This document shows, piece after piece, positions 52,816-62,667 of a stretch of DNA of 64,000 nucleotides. The DNA is from CAZKXX01 sp964556705 (GTDB taxonomy: Bacteria; Acidobacteriota; Terriglobia; UBA7540). Location: positions 1 through 64,000 of the forward strand of contig CAZKXX010000001.1 of assembly GCA_964556705.1 (NCBI GenBank). Direction: 5' to 3'. Both the position numbers and the translations under genes were made by a program. The notes under the pieces were generated by a model that ran no database searches, had not been told where the DNA came from, and worked only from the letters and a program-made list of their open reading frames with translations. Within the stretch, counting starts at the first letter, position 1. Each line of letters starts with the position of its first letter.

Positions 52816-53820
52816 ATGCCGCCCATCGTCGAAGTCTCCGACCTGACCAAAGAGTTCCGCACCTTCAAGCGCCGCGAGGGTGTGCGGGGCGCGCTTCAGA
52901 ACCTCTTCGTGCGCGAGTATCTGACGGTCCACGCTGTGGACCACATCAACTTCTCGATCGAGCCCGGCGAAATGGTGGGCTACATCGGTGCGAACGGCGC
53001 GGGAAAGTCCACGACCATCAAGATGCTCACCGGCATCCTGGTGCCGACCGCGGGCCGCATCGTCGCCAACGGTTTCGTTCCCTGGCGCGACCGGCGGCAC
53101 TACACGCAGCGGATCGGCGTCGTCTTCGGCCAGCGAACACAGCTCTGGTGGGACATCGCCGTCATCGAATCGTTCAAGTTACTGAAAGAGATTTATGAAA
53201 TTCCCGCCGCTGATTACCGGCGCCGGCTGGGCCTGTTTTCAGAAATCCTGAACCTCGGCGACTATCTCCACACGCCCGTGCGCAAGCTGAGCTTGGGCGA
53301 GCGGATGCGCTGCGACCTGGCCGCGTCCCTGCTCCACAACCCGCCGCTGCTTTTTCTCGACGAGCCGACCATCGGCCTCGACGTCGTGGCCAAAGACCGC
53401 ATCCGCGAATTCCTGAAAGAGGTCAACCGGCTGGAGCGGACGACCGTGCTGCTGACGACGCACGACCTCTCCGACATCGAAGAGCTTTGCCGGCGCATCA
53501 TGATCATCGATAGGGGCCGAATCCTTTTCGACGGCGATCTCCGCGAGATGAAACAGCGCCTGGCCAAATACAACCAGGTCAAGTTCTTTCTCAAGGACCG
53601 CGCGCAGGCCGAACTGGTCCCGCAGATGTCCGCCGACGGCATGGTGCTCGAACGCGTGGATGAGCTGACCTACTTGATGCGGTTTGACCGCGATAAACAC
53701 TCGACCGCGGAAGTCATTCGCCAGCTCGTCAATACGCTCGAAGTGCGCGACATTCTGGTGGAAGAAGAGCCTATCGAGGACATCGTGAAACGCATCTACC
53801 TGAGCGGGGAGGTGGGGTAG
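52816..53820 (+). CDS. ABC-2 type transporter ATP-binding protein
   Basis: A 334-residue ATPase. Seen: Walker A GANGAGKSTTIKMLTG, signature-region LSLGERMRCDLAASLLHNPPLLFLDEPTIGLD (signature LSLGE, Walker B LLFLDEP) and H-loop LLTTHDLSD, then a 90-residue regulatory tail. WWDIAVIESFKLLKEIYEIP is typical of the drug/daunorubicin-type branch associated with two six-helix permeases. Start 52816 (MPPIVEVSDL) is preferred to the ATG at 52786, which overlaps a TAGAAT -10-like element; neither has a strong ribosome-binding site. Its stop overlaps the GTG of the first permease. Confidence 0.92.
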   Translation: MPPIVEVSDLTKEFRTFKRREGVRGALQNLFVREYLTVHAVDHINFSIEPGEMVGYIGANGAGKSTTIKMLTGILVPTAGRIVANGFVPWRDRRHYTQRIGVVFGQRTQLWWDIAVIESFKLLKEIYEIPAADYRRRLGLFSEILNLGDYLHTPVRKLSLGERMRCDLAASLLHNPPLLFLDEPTIGLDVVAKDRIREFLKEVNRLERTTVLLTTHDLSDIEELCRRIMIIDRGRILFDGDLREMKQRLAKYNQVKFFLKDRAQAELVPQMSADGMVLERVDELTYLMRFDRDKHSTAEVIRQLVNTLEVRDILVEEEPIEDIVKRIYLSGEVG

Positions 53821-54662
53821 TGGATGCCGCCGCCCATTCCCCCGCTCCTCGGCCCGCACTGTTCGGTCCGGCCCGCGCCTACGCGGAGTTCGCTCGCGTG
53901 GGTTTTGTCAACACGCTGGCCTTCCGCCTGCGCTATTACACCGGCATCGTCACCTACTTCATCTACGTCTCGGTGTACTACTTCATCTGGAAGGCGATTT
54001 ACGAGCACTCGACGGAAATCGAAGGATTCAACTTCAGCGAAATCCTCACCTACGTCGCCGTCGGCTGGATCATTCGCTCGTTCTACTTCAACAACATTGA
54101 CCAGGAAATGGCCTACGCGGTGCAGGAAGGGCGCCTGGCGATGGAACTCATCAAGCCAGTCAACGTGCAGTGGATGCACGTTTCACTGGCGTTCGGGGAA
54201 TCGGTCTTCCGGCTCATCCTGCTCACCGCGCCCTCGGCGCTGCTGCTCTATTTCGTCTTTCCCCTGCGCGGGCCGGAAAGCGCCGGACACTTCGCGGCGT
54301 TCTTCGCGAGCGTCGCGCTCAGCTTCCTGCTCGTCGCCGCCATCAACTTCGCCGTCGGAACGTTCGCCATCCGATTGAAATCCATCCTCGGCCTGCTGCG
54401 CGCCAAATATTTTCTGCTCGAGCTTTTCTCCGGCCTGCTGATTCCCATTTCATTTTTCCCAGAGATTTTCCAGAAAATCTTCGCCGTCCTTCCCTTCCAG
54501 CACATCAGCTACACGCCGGTGCTGATTTTTCTCGGCAAGCTGAACGGCGTGGAAATCGCGCAGGCGCTGGCGCTCCAGGTTTTCTGGGTTGCCGTGCTGC
54601 TCGCCCTCGGCGACGCGCTGTGGCGGTGGTCGAGCCGCAAGATTACGATTCAAGGAGGATGA
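53820..54662 (+). CDS. ABC-2 type permease, subunit 1
   Basis: A 280-residue membrane protein with about six helices. Seen: YAEFARVGFVNTLAFRLRYYTGIVTYFIYVSVYYFIWKAIY, FNFSEILTYVAVGWIIRSFYFNNIDQEMAYAVQEGRLAMELIKPVNVQW and long hydrophobic segments after it. It belongs to the permease family found in pairs with the ATPase above. Translation starts at GTG (53820), one base overlapping the ATPase stop, with GGAGG upstream. Its end, CAAGGAGGATGA, carries a Shine-Dalgarno sequence intended for subunit 2. Confidence 0.9.
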   Translation: MDAAAHSPAPRPALFGPARAYAEFARVGFVNTLAFRLRYYTGIVTYFIYVSVYYFIWKAIYEHSTEIEGFNFSEILTYVAVGWIIRSFYFNNIDQEMAYAVQEGRLAMELIKPVNVQWMHVSLAFGESVFRLILLTAPSALLLYFVFPLRGPESAGHFAAFFASVALSFLLVAAINFAVGTFAIRLKSILGLLRAKYFLLELFSGLLIPISFFPEIFQKIFAVLPFQHISYTPVLIFLGKLNGVEIAQALALQVFWVAVLLALGDALWRWSSRKITIQGG

Positions 54663-54665
54663 AAA

Positions 54666-54707
54666 GCAGTAGGCAGTAGGTGGTAAGCGGTCAGAAGACA
54701 AGGGTCA
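54666..54707. repeat. Single heptamer array between two permease genes (locus G)
   Basis: Units gcagtag, gcagtag, gtggtaa, gcggtca, gaagaca, agggtca (period 7), beginning 3 bases after the stop codon of permease 1. No inverted arm is clear. It separates an AAGGAGG (54652-54658) from the ATG of permease 2 at 54747. Confidence 0.7.
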
Positions 54708-54746
54708 GAGGGCGCCGAACCGCACTGCGCGTCCACGCGAAACGAC

Positions 54747-55538
54747 ATGAAGCGTCATTTGAAACTCTTCACCTTTTATCTCGCCCAATACGCCAAAGTG
54801 CGGCTGGCGTACAAAGCCGACTTCTTCATCGCCTTCTTTTCTTCCATGGCCGCGACGGTCCTCGGCTTCGGGTTCATCCTCGTCCTCTTTTCGAAGATCC
54901 CCGCGCTGCGTGACTGGTCGTTCTACGAAGTGCTCTTTCTCTACGGCTTCTCGCTCATCCCGCTGGGCTTTTTCAACGTCGTCAGTTGGAACCTTTACGA
55001 GTTCGGCGACCTTTACATCGTTCAGGGCCGCTTCGACCGCATCCTGCTCCGCCCTGTGGACACGCTCTTTCAAGTGCTCTTTGAAAAATTCCGGCTCGAA
55101 TCGTTCCAGGAAGTCCTGACGGGAATCGTGGTCGTCTCGATCTGTGTGAAGCGGCTGGCGCTTCCCTGGTCTTTGCCGGACTATTTCTGGTTCGCGCTGA
55201 TGGTCGCGTGCGCGGCGGTGATTTACACCTCCGTCTTTCTGATTCTGACGGCCGTGACGTTCTGGTTCGAGGACCGCGTGGGGATTGTCCCTCCGGTCTT
55301 CAACATGCTCACCTTCGCGCGCTATCCGCTGCCCATCTACAACTACTTCATTCAGTTTCTGCTGAGCTGGATCATTCCCTTCGGCTTCGCGTCGTTTTAT
55401 CCCTCGACGCACTTCCTGCGCCGCGAGGCGTACGCGCTGCACTTCCAGCTCGTGCCCGCCGTGGCGGCGGTGTTTCTGATGCTGGCGATTTTCGTGTGGA
55501 ACCGCGGCGTGAGGAACTACGCGAGCACCGGCTCATAA
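54747..55538 (+). CDS. ABC-2 type permease, subunit 2
   Basis: A 263-residue membrane protein with about six helices, the second subunit of the exporter. Seen: LAYKADFFIAFFSSMAATVLGFGFILVLF, FYEVLFLYGFSLIPLGFFNVVSWNLYEFGDLYIVQGRFDRILLRPVDTLFQVLFE (the same placement of an amphipathic loop as in subunit 1) and FLLSWIIPFGFASFYPSTHFL. No ribosome-binding site stands near its ATG because a heptamer array lies in between. The cargo is unknown; the adjacent GT4 gene on the opposite strand is weak evidence for a glycan or lipid. Confidence 0.9.
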   Translation: MKRHLKLFTFYLAQYAKVRLAYKADFFIAFFSSMAATVLGFGFILVLFSKIPALRDWSFYEVLFLYGFSLIPLGFFNVVSWNLYEFGDLYIVQGRFDRILLRPVDTLFQVLFEKFRLESFQEVLTGIVVVSICVKRLALPWSLPDYFWFALMVACAAVIYTSVFLILTAVTFWFEDRVGIVPPVFNMLTFARYPLPIYNYFIQFLLSWIIPFGFASFYPSTHFLRREAYALHFQLVPAVAAVFLMLAIFVWNRGVRNYASTGS

Positions 55539-55580
55539 CTTGTCGCGAGCGACCGCCGCGGGTCACAACACAGACCCGCG

Positions 55581-56669
55581 CTACCTTTGCAGGACTTCCT
55601 CGTAAACGGCCATCGTCATTTCCGCCGTGCGCCGCCAAGTGAACTCGCGCGCGCGGGCGAGCCCTTTTTCAATCAGGACGGTCCGCAGCGCCGTGTTCTC
55701 GACGGCGCGGCGAACTTTTTCCGCGATGTCGCGCGGGTCGCGCGGATCGGTGTAAACGGCCGCGTCGCCGCCCACTTCGGGAATCGCCGAGACGTTCGAG
55801 GCGACGACGGGCAACCCGTGCGCCATGGCTTCCAGCACCGGCAGGCCGAACCCTTCCTCGAGGGAAGGAAACAGCAGCACATCCGCCGCCTGGTAAAGCG
55901 CCGAAATCCGTTCTGCGGGGACGTGCCCGAGCCGGACAAGGCGCGGTTCCAGATGCTGGTGGCGGATGAAATCGTGCACGGCCCCGGCGCCGTGGCCGTC
56001 GCCGCCCGCCAGCACCAGCCGGTATTTCTCCGGCAGGTAGGCGAGCGCCCGCAGCGCGTTCAGCGTATTCTTCCGCGTCTGAATCACGCCGATCATCAGG
56101 ACCAGGACCTTCTCCGCGCCCACCAGGGCTTCGTGTTCGCGACGGCGCTCTTGCGGAGTGAGGGCGCGCGCCGGCATCTCCACGCCTTCGGGGATGACGC
56201 GAATCCGCGCCGGAGAAACGCCCGTGTGCCGGACGACCTGGTCGCCCGTGTAGCGCGAGGGCGTGATGATGCGATGGGCTCGCCGCGCCGCCTTCACGAG
56301 CAGCCGGCCGAATTTGCGCTGGAATACTTCCGTTGAATACTCGCGGCTGCTGAGCGGAAAGACGTCGTGGACGGTCACGATTTCGCGCCGGAAGGGAATT
56401 CCCGGCAGACGCTGCGCAAGGCTGTGAAACACTTCCGCCTCGAAGGGCAGCCAGAACGTCAGCGGAGGTTGCAGATACCGGATGCGGAAACGCGGGTTTT
56501 CCGGCCGGACAAATTCCTGACGCTGCCGCCAGCGCGAAAGGCGGTAGCAGAGCAGAAACTTGTGCGGGCTTTCCAGCTCCGCCAGGGCTTCAATCAGCTT
56601 GCGCGAATAAACGGCGATGCCCGACGGCTGCCGTTCGAGCGTGTAAGTGGCGTCCAGAGCAATGGCCAT
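55581..56669 (-). CDS. Glycosyltransferase family 4
   Basis: A 362-residue GT-B enzyme transferring a sugar from a nucleotide donor. Seen: ALDATYTLERQPSGIAVYSRKLIEAL at the N-terminus, VTVHDVFPL, AHRIITPSRYTGDQVVRHTGV, and the C-terminal donor site VLMIGVIQTRKNTLNALRAL, RLGHVPAERISALYQAADVLLFPSLEEGFGLPVLEAMAHGLPVVASNVSAIPEVGGDAA (E-x7-E motif). The acceptor is unknown. The gene stands alone, and its start codon is 3 bases from heptamer locus F, leaving no recognisable ribosome-binding site. Confidence 0.93.
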   Translation of the reverse strand: MAIALDATYTLERQPSGIAVYSRKLIEALAELESPHKFLLCYRLSRWRQRQEFVRPENPRFRIRYLQPPLTFWLPFEAEVFHSLAQRLPGIPFRREIVTVHDVFPLSSREYSTEVFQRKFGRLLVKAARRAHRIITPSRYTGDQVVRHTGVSPARIRVIPEGVEMPARALTPQERRREHEALVGAEKVLVLMIGVIQTRKNTLNALRALAYLPEKYRLVLAGGDGHGAGAVHDFIRHQHLEPRLVRLGHVPAERISALYQAADVLLFPSLEEGFGLPVLEAMAHGLPVVASNVSAIPEVGGDAAVYTDPRDPRDIAEKVRRAVENTALRTVLIEKGLARAREFTWRRTAEMTMAVYEEVLQR

Positions 56670-56672
56670 GAA

Positions 56673-56810
56673 GAATTGAGGATTGAAGATTGCTGATTGC
56701 CGATTAAAACCGATCCCCTGCCGCGCCGGTTGCTTCGCCCAACGGCCGGTCTTCGCTCACTCACGAAAGCACGCCGATTATCAATTTTCAATTCTCGATT
56801 ATCAATGGTC
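56673..56810. repeat. Inverted pair of heptamer arrays (locus F)
   Basis: Plus strand 56673-56707: gaattga, ggattga, agattgc, tgattgc, cgattaa. Plus strand 56776-56810: gattatc, aattttc, aattctc, gattatc, aatggtc; on the minus strand these read GATAATC-like. The core is 68 bases and GC-rich, in contrast to the AT-rich arms. Left arm abuts the GT4 start, right arm lies 15 bases from the stop of the NtrC-type regulator. Confidence 0.8.
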
Positions 56811-56825
56811 GTGGAGAAGAGGGCG

Positions 56826-58202
56826 CTAGTTACTCCGCGAGCCGGCGGGGGCGGCGACGTCTTCAATTCCGTATTCCTTGAGCTTGCGGTAGATGGTGGT
56901 CTTGCCGATGCCGAGAAGTTTGGCGGCGCGAACGCGGTCGCCCTGCGCGGCCTCGAGTGCCTGGAGGATGGCCGTGCGTTCCAGTTCGCGAAGCGTGGGG
57001 ACGCTTTCGGAGCTTTCTTCCGCCTGCACGTGATAGCGGAGCGGCGAGGGAAGGTCCCCGAGTTTGATCATCGGCCCGGTGGCCAGCGCCAGCGCCCGCT
57101 GCACGGAGTTCTCCAGTTCACGGACGTTCCCCGGCCAGTCGTAGGCGAGCAGCCGGCTCATCGCTTCCTGCGTGATGCCGCTGATCGGGCCTTCGACGGC
57201 GTCGCGTTCGAGAAAATGATGAACGAGGACGGGAATATCGCTCTTGCGCTCCCGCAGCGGCGGAATGCGGATGGAAAACACGTTGAGCCGGTAATAAAGG
57301 TCCTTGCGGAAGGTGCCGTGGCGGATGCACTCTTCGAGGTCCTGGTTCGTGGCGGCGATGATGCGGGCGTCCAGCCGGCGGCGCTCGTTCGAGCCGAGCG
57401 GCTTGATTTCGCGCTCCTGGAGCGCGCGCAGCAATTTCACCTGCAGTTCGACGGGCAGTTCGGCGATCTCGTCGAGAAAGAGCGTCCCGCCGTGCGCCTC
57501 GGCCAGCAGTCCGGCGCGCGTCTGGGTGGCGCCGGTGAAGGCGCCGCGCACGTGTCCGAACAATTCGCTTTCAATCAGCGTGGGCGAAAGCGCTCCGCAA
57601 TCGATCGGCACGAACGCCTTGTCCTTCCACGGACTGTAGGTGTGAATGGCGCGCGCCACCAGTTCCTTTCCCGTTCCGCTCTCGCCGACGATCAGCACCG
57701 GATGGCGGCGCGGCGCCACCTTCAGAATGAGCCGATACACCTTCTGCATCTTCGCGGAAGTCCCGACGAGGCTGGCAAAACCCTGCTGGGAGCGCAATTG
57801 CTCGCGCAGCAGACGGTTTTCAGCCAGCAACTGTTGCTTCTCGAGCAGGCGCAACATCACACGCTCGAGGTCTTCGGCCTTGAACGGCTTGCTGAGGTAG
57901 TCGTAAGCCCCCTGGCGAATGGCTTCGACGGCCGAAGGGATCGAGCCGTAACCGGTCATGATCACCACGTCCACCTGCGGGTGCTTCGACTGGATCTGCC
58001 TCAGCAATTCCATCCCGCTCATCTCGGGCATGACGAGGTCCGTGAGGACGATGTCCACGCCGCCGCGCTCCAGCACACGCAGCGCGTCGCGGGCCGAAGG
58101 CACGGCCTCCGCCCGAAAGTCGAGGCCGTTCAGAGCCTCCGCGCAAAACTGGCGAGCGGCCGCTTCGTCGTCAACGATCAGAACCACCGGTTCCAAATTC
58201 AT
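56826..58202 (-). CDS. NtrC-family sigma-54 response regulator (orphan)
   Basis: A 458-residue activator. Domains: receiver with phospho-acceptor Asp55 (IVLTDLVMP) and KPF; AAA+ domain with Walker A GESGTGKELVARAI, the sigma-54-contacting GAFTGA, Walker B GGTLFLDEIAEL and the arginine-finger region DLYYRLNVFSI; and a Fis-type helix-turn-helix (RVRAAKLLGIGKTTIYRKLKEYG). I chose the ATG at 58202; a GTG four codons upstream is possible. No kinase gene is adjacent, so its partner is elsewhere or is the kinase at 60611. It has no recognisable promoter of its own. Confidence 0.95.
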   Translation of the reverse strand: MNLEPVVLIVDDEAAARQFCAEALNGLDFRAEAVPSARDALRVLERGGVDIVLTDLVMPEMSGMELLRQIQSKHPQVDVVIMTGYGSIPSAVEAIRQGAYDYLSKPFKAEDLERVMLRLLEKQQLLAENRLLREQLRSQQGFASLVGTSAKMQKVYRLILKVAPRRHPVLIVGESGTGKELVARAIHTYSPWKDKAFVPIDCGALSPTLIESELFGHVRGAFTGATQTRAGLLAEAHGGTLFLDEIAELPVELQVKLLRALQEREIKPLGSNERRRLDARIIAATNQDLEECIRHGTFRKDLYYRLNVFSIRIPPLRERKSDIPVLVHHFLERDAVEGPISGITQEAMSRLLAYDWPGNVRELENSVQRALALATGPMIKLGDLPSPLRYHVQAEESSESVPTLRELERTAILQALEAAQGDRVRAAKLLGIGKTTIYRKLKEYGIEDVAAPAGSRSN

Positions 58203-58571
58203 GTCACCATCCACCGCAAAAGCGCGGGACTATAGTCCATTCCTCGTTCTCTGCGGAAGTTCCCTAAACCTCCAATGCTCGTTAACTATCCTCCGCATGA
58301 AGAACTTACCTTGGATAGTACGCAGCGTAACCGGCGAGGCCGTTGGACTGCCTTGTCATCGTCAACACTAAGGCTGAGCACGCTGGGGGAAATGCTGGGC
58401 TCGGTGAGCATGCGTCGCGCCTCAGTATAATCCAAATAAACTTATCGGCGGACGCCAAGCACGAGTTGAGAGGAAGTCACCGGGGATTGAATTGGGGGGA
58501 GGCGGGGGCACACGTCAGGCCCCGAGGCGTTTCAGGGTGCCCGACGCGTGCGCGTGAATGGAGGCCTGAAC
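58203..58571. other. Intergenic region upstream of the orphan NtrC-type gene
   Basis: These 369 bases hold no convincing ORF. An AT-rich island (58421-58455) includes TATAAT on the plus strand (58426-58431) and TATACT on the minus strand (58429-58424), neither with a good -35. A long inverted match TCAGGCC/GGCCTGA lies just after the end of the downstream-reading lysine-rich gene, without a T-run. Confidence 0.35.
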
Positions 58572-58925
58572 CTACTCCGACGCGGCCTCGATGCCCTCGC
58601 CCTTCTTCTTCCCCTTGGCCTTGGATTTGTCCTTCCCCTTCGCCTTCGCTTTAGCCTCTTTACCCTTTTCTGCCTTCTTCTCCACCTGGGCAGCTTGTCC
58701 GACGTGCTCCTCAGCCTTTTCCATCCCCTTCGCTTCGGCTTTGCCCGGATTGGCCTCGTGCGCTTCCGCAGCGCGTTCGAGTCCTTTCGTCTCGCCGCCC
58801 TGCTGGGGTTTGGCGGATTCGGCCTTGCCACCGCCCTTGCCGCCGCCGCCCTGCTGCGCCCACGCGGGCGCGGCCATGAACGTCAACACGGCAAACGCCA
58901 CCACGGTTGAGATCCACTTCTTCAT
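58572..58925 (-). CDS. Secreted lysine/alanine-rich low-complexity protein
   Basis: A 117-residue protein with a clean signal peptide (MKKWISTVVAFAVLTFMAAPAWA, cleavage about residue 23), a glycine-rich stretch (QGGGGKGGG) and a charged Lys/Ala/Glu body ending in repeated KAKAKGKDKSKAKGKKKGE. It is very basic at the C-terminus and probably unstructured or helical. GGAGGATG stands just before the ATG, a strong ribosome-binding site that suggests high expression. It lies between two sigma-54 activator genes and could be a target of one (inference). I do not recognise a family; compositional bias makes homology unreliable. Confidence 0.75.
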   Translation of the reverse strand: MKKWISTVVAFAVLTFMAAPAWAQQGGGGKGGGKAESAKPQQGGETKGLERAAEAHEANPGKAEAKGMEKAEEHVGQAAQVEKKAEKGKEAKAKAKGKDKSKAKGKKKGEGIEAASE

Positions 58926-59262
58926 CACATCCTCCTTTGGGTTGCCTCGACTGGTTCTCCTTTTGTTCGCGTTGTCCGAACCCTGAGCCTCAGCCTTCGT
59001 TTCGAGGTTGTCCGACCGTTGCTCCCTTGGATTCACCGCAGGCGAAGGTTGCTGCCTGCGGTCAGATCTTTCCTCTTCTGCAACTATGGCACGACACTTG
59101 CCTTTCCGAAGGCGGACGCCGCGACTGATTGATTTCAAAGGAAGTTGGGCAGCGTATCTGTCTTCCCAAGCGTGTAAGATTTACATGTTCGCGTCCCGAA
59201 TCGTCTGCTATGAACACGCTTCGGAGCGTTGTACCATAATCTGACCGAGAGGTGAAACCACG
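58926..59262 (+). other. Regulatory intergenic region upstream of the NtrC/kinase pair
   Basis: A 337-base divergent region. It holds the sigma-54 promoter at 59086-59101 and, upstream of it, two direct copies of TTGTCCGA(A/C)C at 58972-58981 and 59008-59017. These lie about 140 and 104 bases before the expected transcription start, the usual place for activator sites. No coding sequence is supported. Confidence 0.5.
59086..59101 (+). promoter_or_regulatory. Sigma-54 (-24/-12) promoter
   Basis: TGGCACGACACTTGCC fits the consensus TGGCACG-N4-TTGC, with GG at 59087-59088 and GC at 59099-59100 exactly 10 bases apart. The predicted start is about 59112, giving a leader of roughly 150 bases before the regulator at 59263. 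The reverse strand keeps only the GG/GC spacing. Confidence 0.75.
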
Positions 59263-60610
<1,348 letters not shown>

Positions 60611-60633
<23 letters not shown>

Positions 60634-62467
60634 GCTCACGGCGCTCGTTTCCTTCCTGGTCTGGCTGGTGGTGCTGGCAACCTCCTCGCTGCACCTTTCC
60701 AGCCTGACCCGCCAGGCGCTGCGCGAGGTGGAAAGCCGGGGCGAGTTCGTCGCCCAGGAGGTTTACCACCAGGCGCGAACCGCCCTGGCGGAAGCCCGGC
60801 CGCCGCTGGGGACCGACCTCCAGGATCCCGAGCAGCTCCGCCAGTTCGTCGAATCCACGCTCGCCGCGGACCGCGGGCTCCGCTCGGTGGTGGAATCGGC
60901 CATCGCCTATTCGCCCACGATTTACTACGTGGCGCTCAGCGACCCGCGGAATCGCATCATGCTGCACAACGATCCCGCCGAAGCCGGGCGTCCGATTGCG
61001 CGAGTGCCGCCTTACCGCGAATTGATGCAGTCCGGACTGATCCCGCAGTTGCAGGCCATTTACGGCGAGCCGCGCGTTTACGAAATCGTGCTGCCGCTGG
61101 AGCTCGGCGGCGCGCCGCTCGGCGACGTGCGCGTCGGCGTCTCGACGCTTTTCCTCCGCAACCAGATCACGCCCGAGTTGCGGTCGGCGGCGGTACTCTC
61201 GGGGCTGGCGATCATCTTTTCCACGCTCTCGGCGGGCGTGCTCGCCTATAACCTGCTGCGGCCGCTCGAGACCATTTCGCGCAGCGTCGAGCAAATGACG
61301 CGGGGCGAGTACGCGGGCGCGGTGCCTCTGAACCGCCGCGACGAGTGGGGCATCCTCTCCTCCCGCCTGAGCCTCCTGGGTGAACAGATCCGCGGCGAGA
61401 AAGCGGCCTTCGTCGCCCTGAAGGAAAACCTCGACCAGCTCCTTTCCAACCTCACCGACGGCATGCTCCTGTTCGACGCGCAGGAACGGCTGGTGCTCGC
61501 CACGCCGGCTGCGCGGCGCTTCCTGGGCCGCAAGGGTGAAGGGCTGGGGCACGGCTCGGCGGCGGAAATTTTCGCCTCCGATCGGCCGCTCGAACGCCTC
61601 CTGCGCCAGGCCTTCAGCGAGCGGCGCTCTTTCGGCTGGCAGGTGGTGGAAACGGGCGACGCCGAAACGCCGCGCGTCTCGGCCAGTCTCCAGTTCATCG
61701 AGGACGACGGCCGGCCGATGGGCGCGCTGGTCACGCTGCGGGACGCTTCCTCCCGCGCCCGGCTCGAGGACGAACTCGACGAGACAGCCAAGCTCGCCGC
61801 CCTCGGCCGCCTCGCCGCCGGCGTGGCGCACGAGGTGAAGAACCCCTTGAACGCCATGGTCCTCCAACTCGAGCTCCTCAAGACCAAGCTCGAAAATGAA
61901 AGTGACCGCGTCAAGCCGCAGCTCGAAATTCTCTCGGCGGAAATCCGCCGCCTCGACCGCGTGGTGCGCACCTTCCTCGATTTCACCAAACCGCTCGAAC
62001 TTCGCCCGCACCCCACCGACCTTGTGGCGCTCGTCCGTGAGGTCTTCACGCTCGTCGAACCCCAGGCCCGCGAGAACAACATCCGCCTCGTGCTCGAATC
62101 AAACAGCAACCCGCCAAACCTCGCCCTCGACCGCGACCTCTTCAAGCAGGCGCTCCTGAATCTCGTCCTGAACGGCTGCCAGGCCATGCCTTCCGGCGGC
62201 GAGCTGCGCGTGACGCCGCGCGTCTTCGGGGACCACGTTGAACTGGAAATCGCCGACCGGGGCTGCGGCATCCCGCCCGAAGCCCGCAAGCGCATCTTCT
62301 CCCTTTTCTATTCCACCCGGCCCGGCGGCTCGGGCGTCGGCCTGGCCATGGCCTACCGGATCGTCCAGCTTCACAACGGGACGATCGATTTCATAAGCCG
62401 TCCCAATGAGGGAACGACGTTTCGCATTTCCCTTCCTCGCCCGCGCGCTGCCGCGCAACCCGTGTAA
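60611..62467 (+). CDS. Membrane sensor histidine kinase
   Basis: A 618-residue kinase, partner of the regulator with which it overlaps by 23 bases. Seen: N-terminal membrane helix (about 9-29), a periplasmic sensor domain (about 30-195), a second helix (about 197-218), a HAMP segment (LLRPLETISRSVEQMTRGEY), a PAS domain (about 270-385), the phospho-acceptor His407 in GVAHEVKNPLNAM, and the ATPase with N box LLNLVLNGCQAM, G1 IADRGCGIP, F box and G2 GGSGVGLAMAYRIV. It has NtrB/AtoS-like order. The ligand is unknown. Confidence 0.95.
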
Positions 62468-62588
62468 CGAAGCAGCGCCCCTCGGCGCGGTGACCCCCGC
62501 CTTGACGATCTGCTGACGGCTTTCCCCCGCCGGACAGCCGCGCTGCCGCAACCTCTACCATTCCCCTCCGCGCGGCGGTAGGATAAGC

Positions 62589-62651
62589 CCTCGGGCCAGA
62601 CGTCTGACCGAGGCTGCCGTTCACGGCAGCGTGGCGAAAGGCTGTCCACGC
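62589..62651 (+). promoter_or_regulatory. Hairpin-rich leader before the HNH gene
   Basis: Three consecutive stem-loops: CCTCGG (62589-62594) with CCGAGG (62608-62613); GCTGCCG (62613-62619) with CGGCAGC (62624-62630), loop TTCA; and GCGTGG (62629-62634) with CCACGC (62646-62651). Adjacent stems share one or two bases, so they would compete or stack. AAGGAGG and the ATG follow at once. It may be a structured regulatory leader or simply a compact insulator. Confidence 0.5.
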
Positions 62652-62667
62652 TTCAGAAGGAGGTCCT

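Noticed and set aside
58426..58431. TATAAT as a promoter
   Set aside because: No -35 element at 16-18 bases and no gene downstream on that strand.
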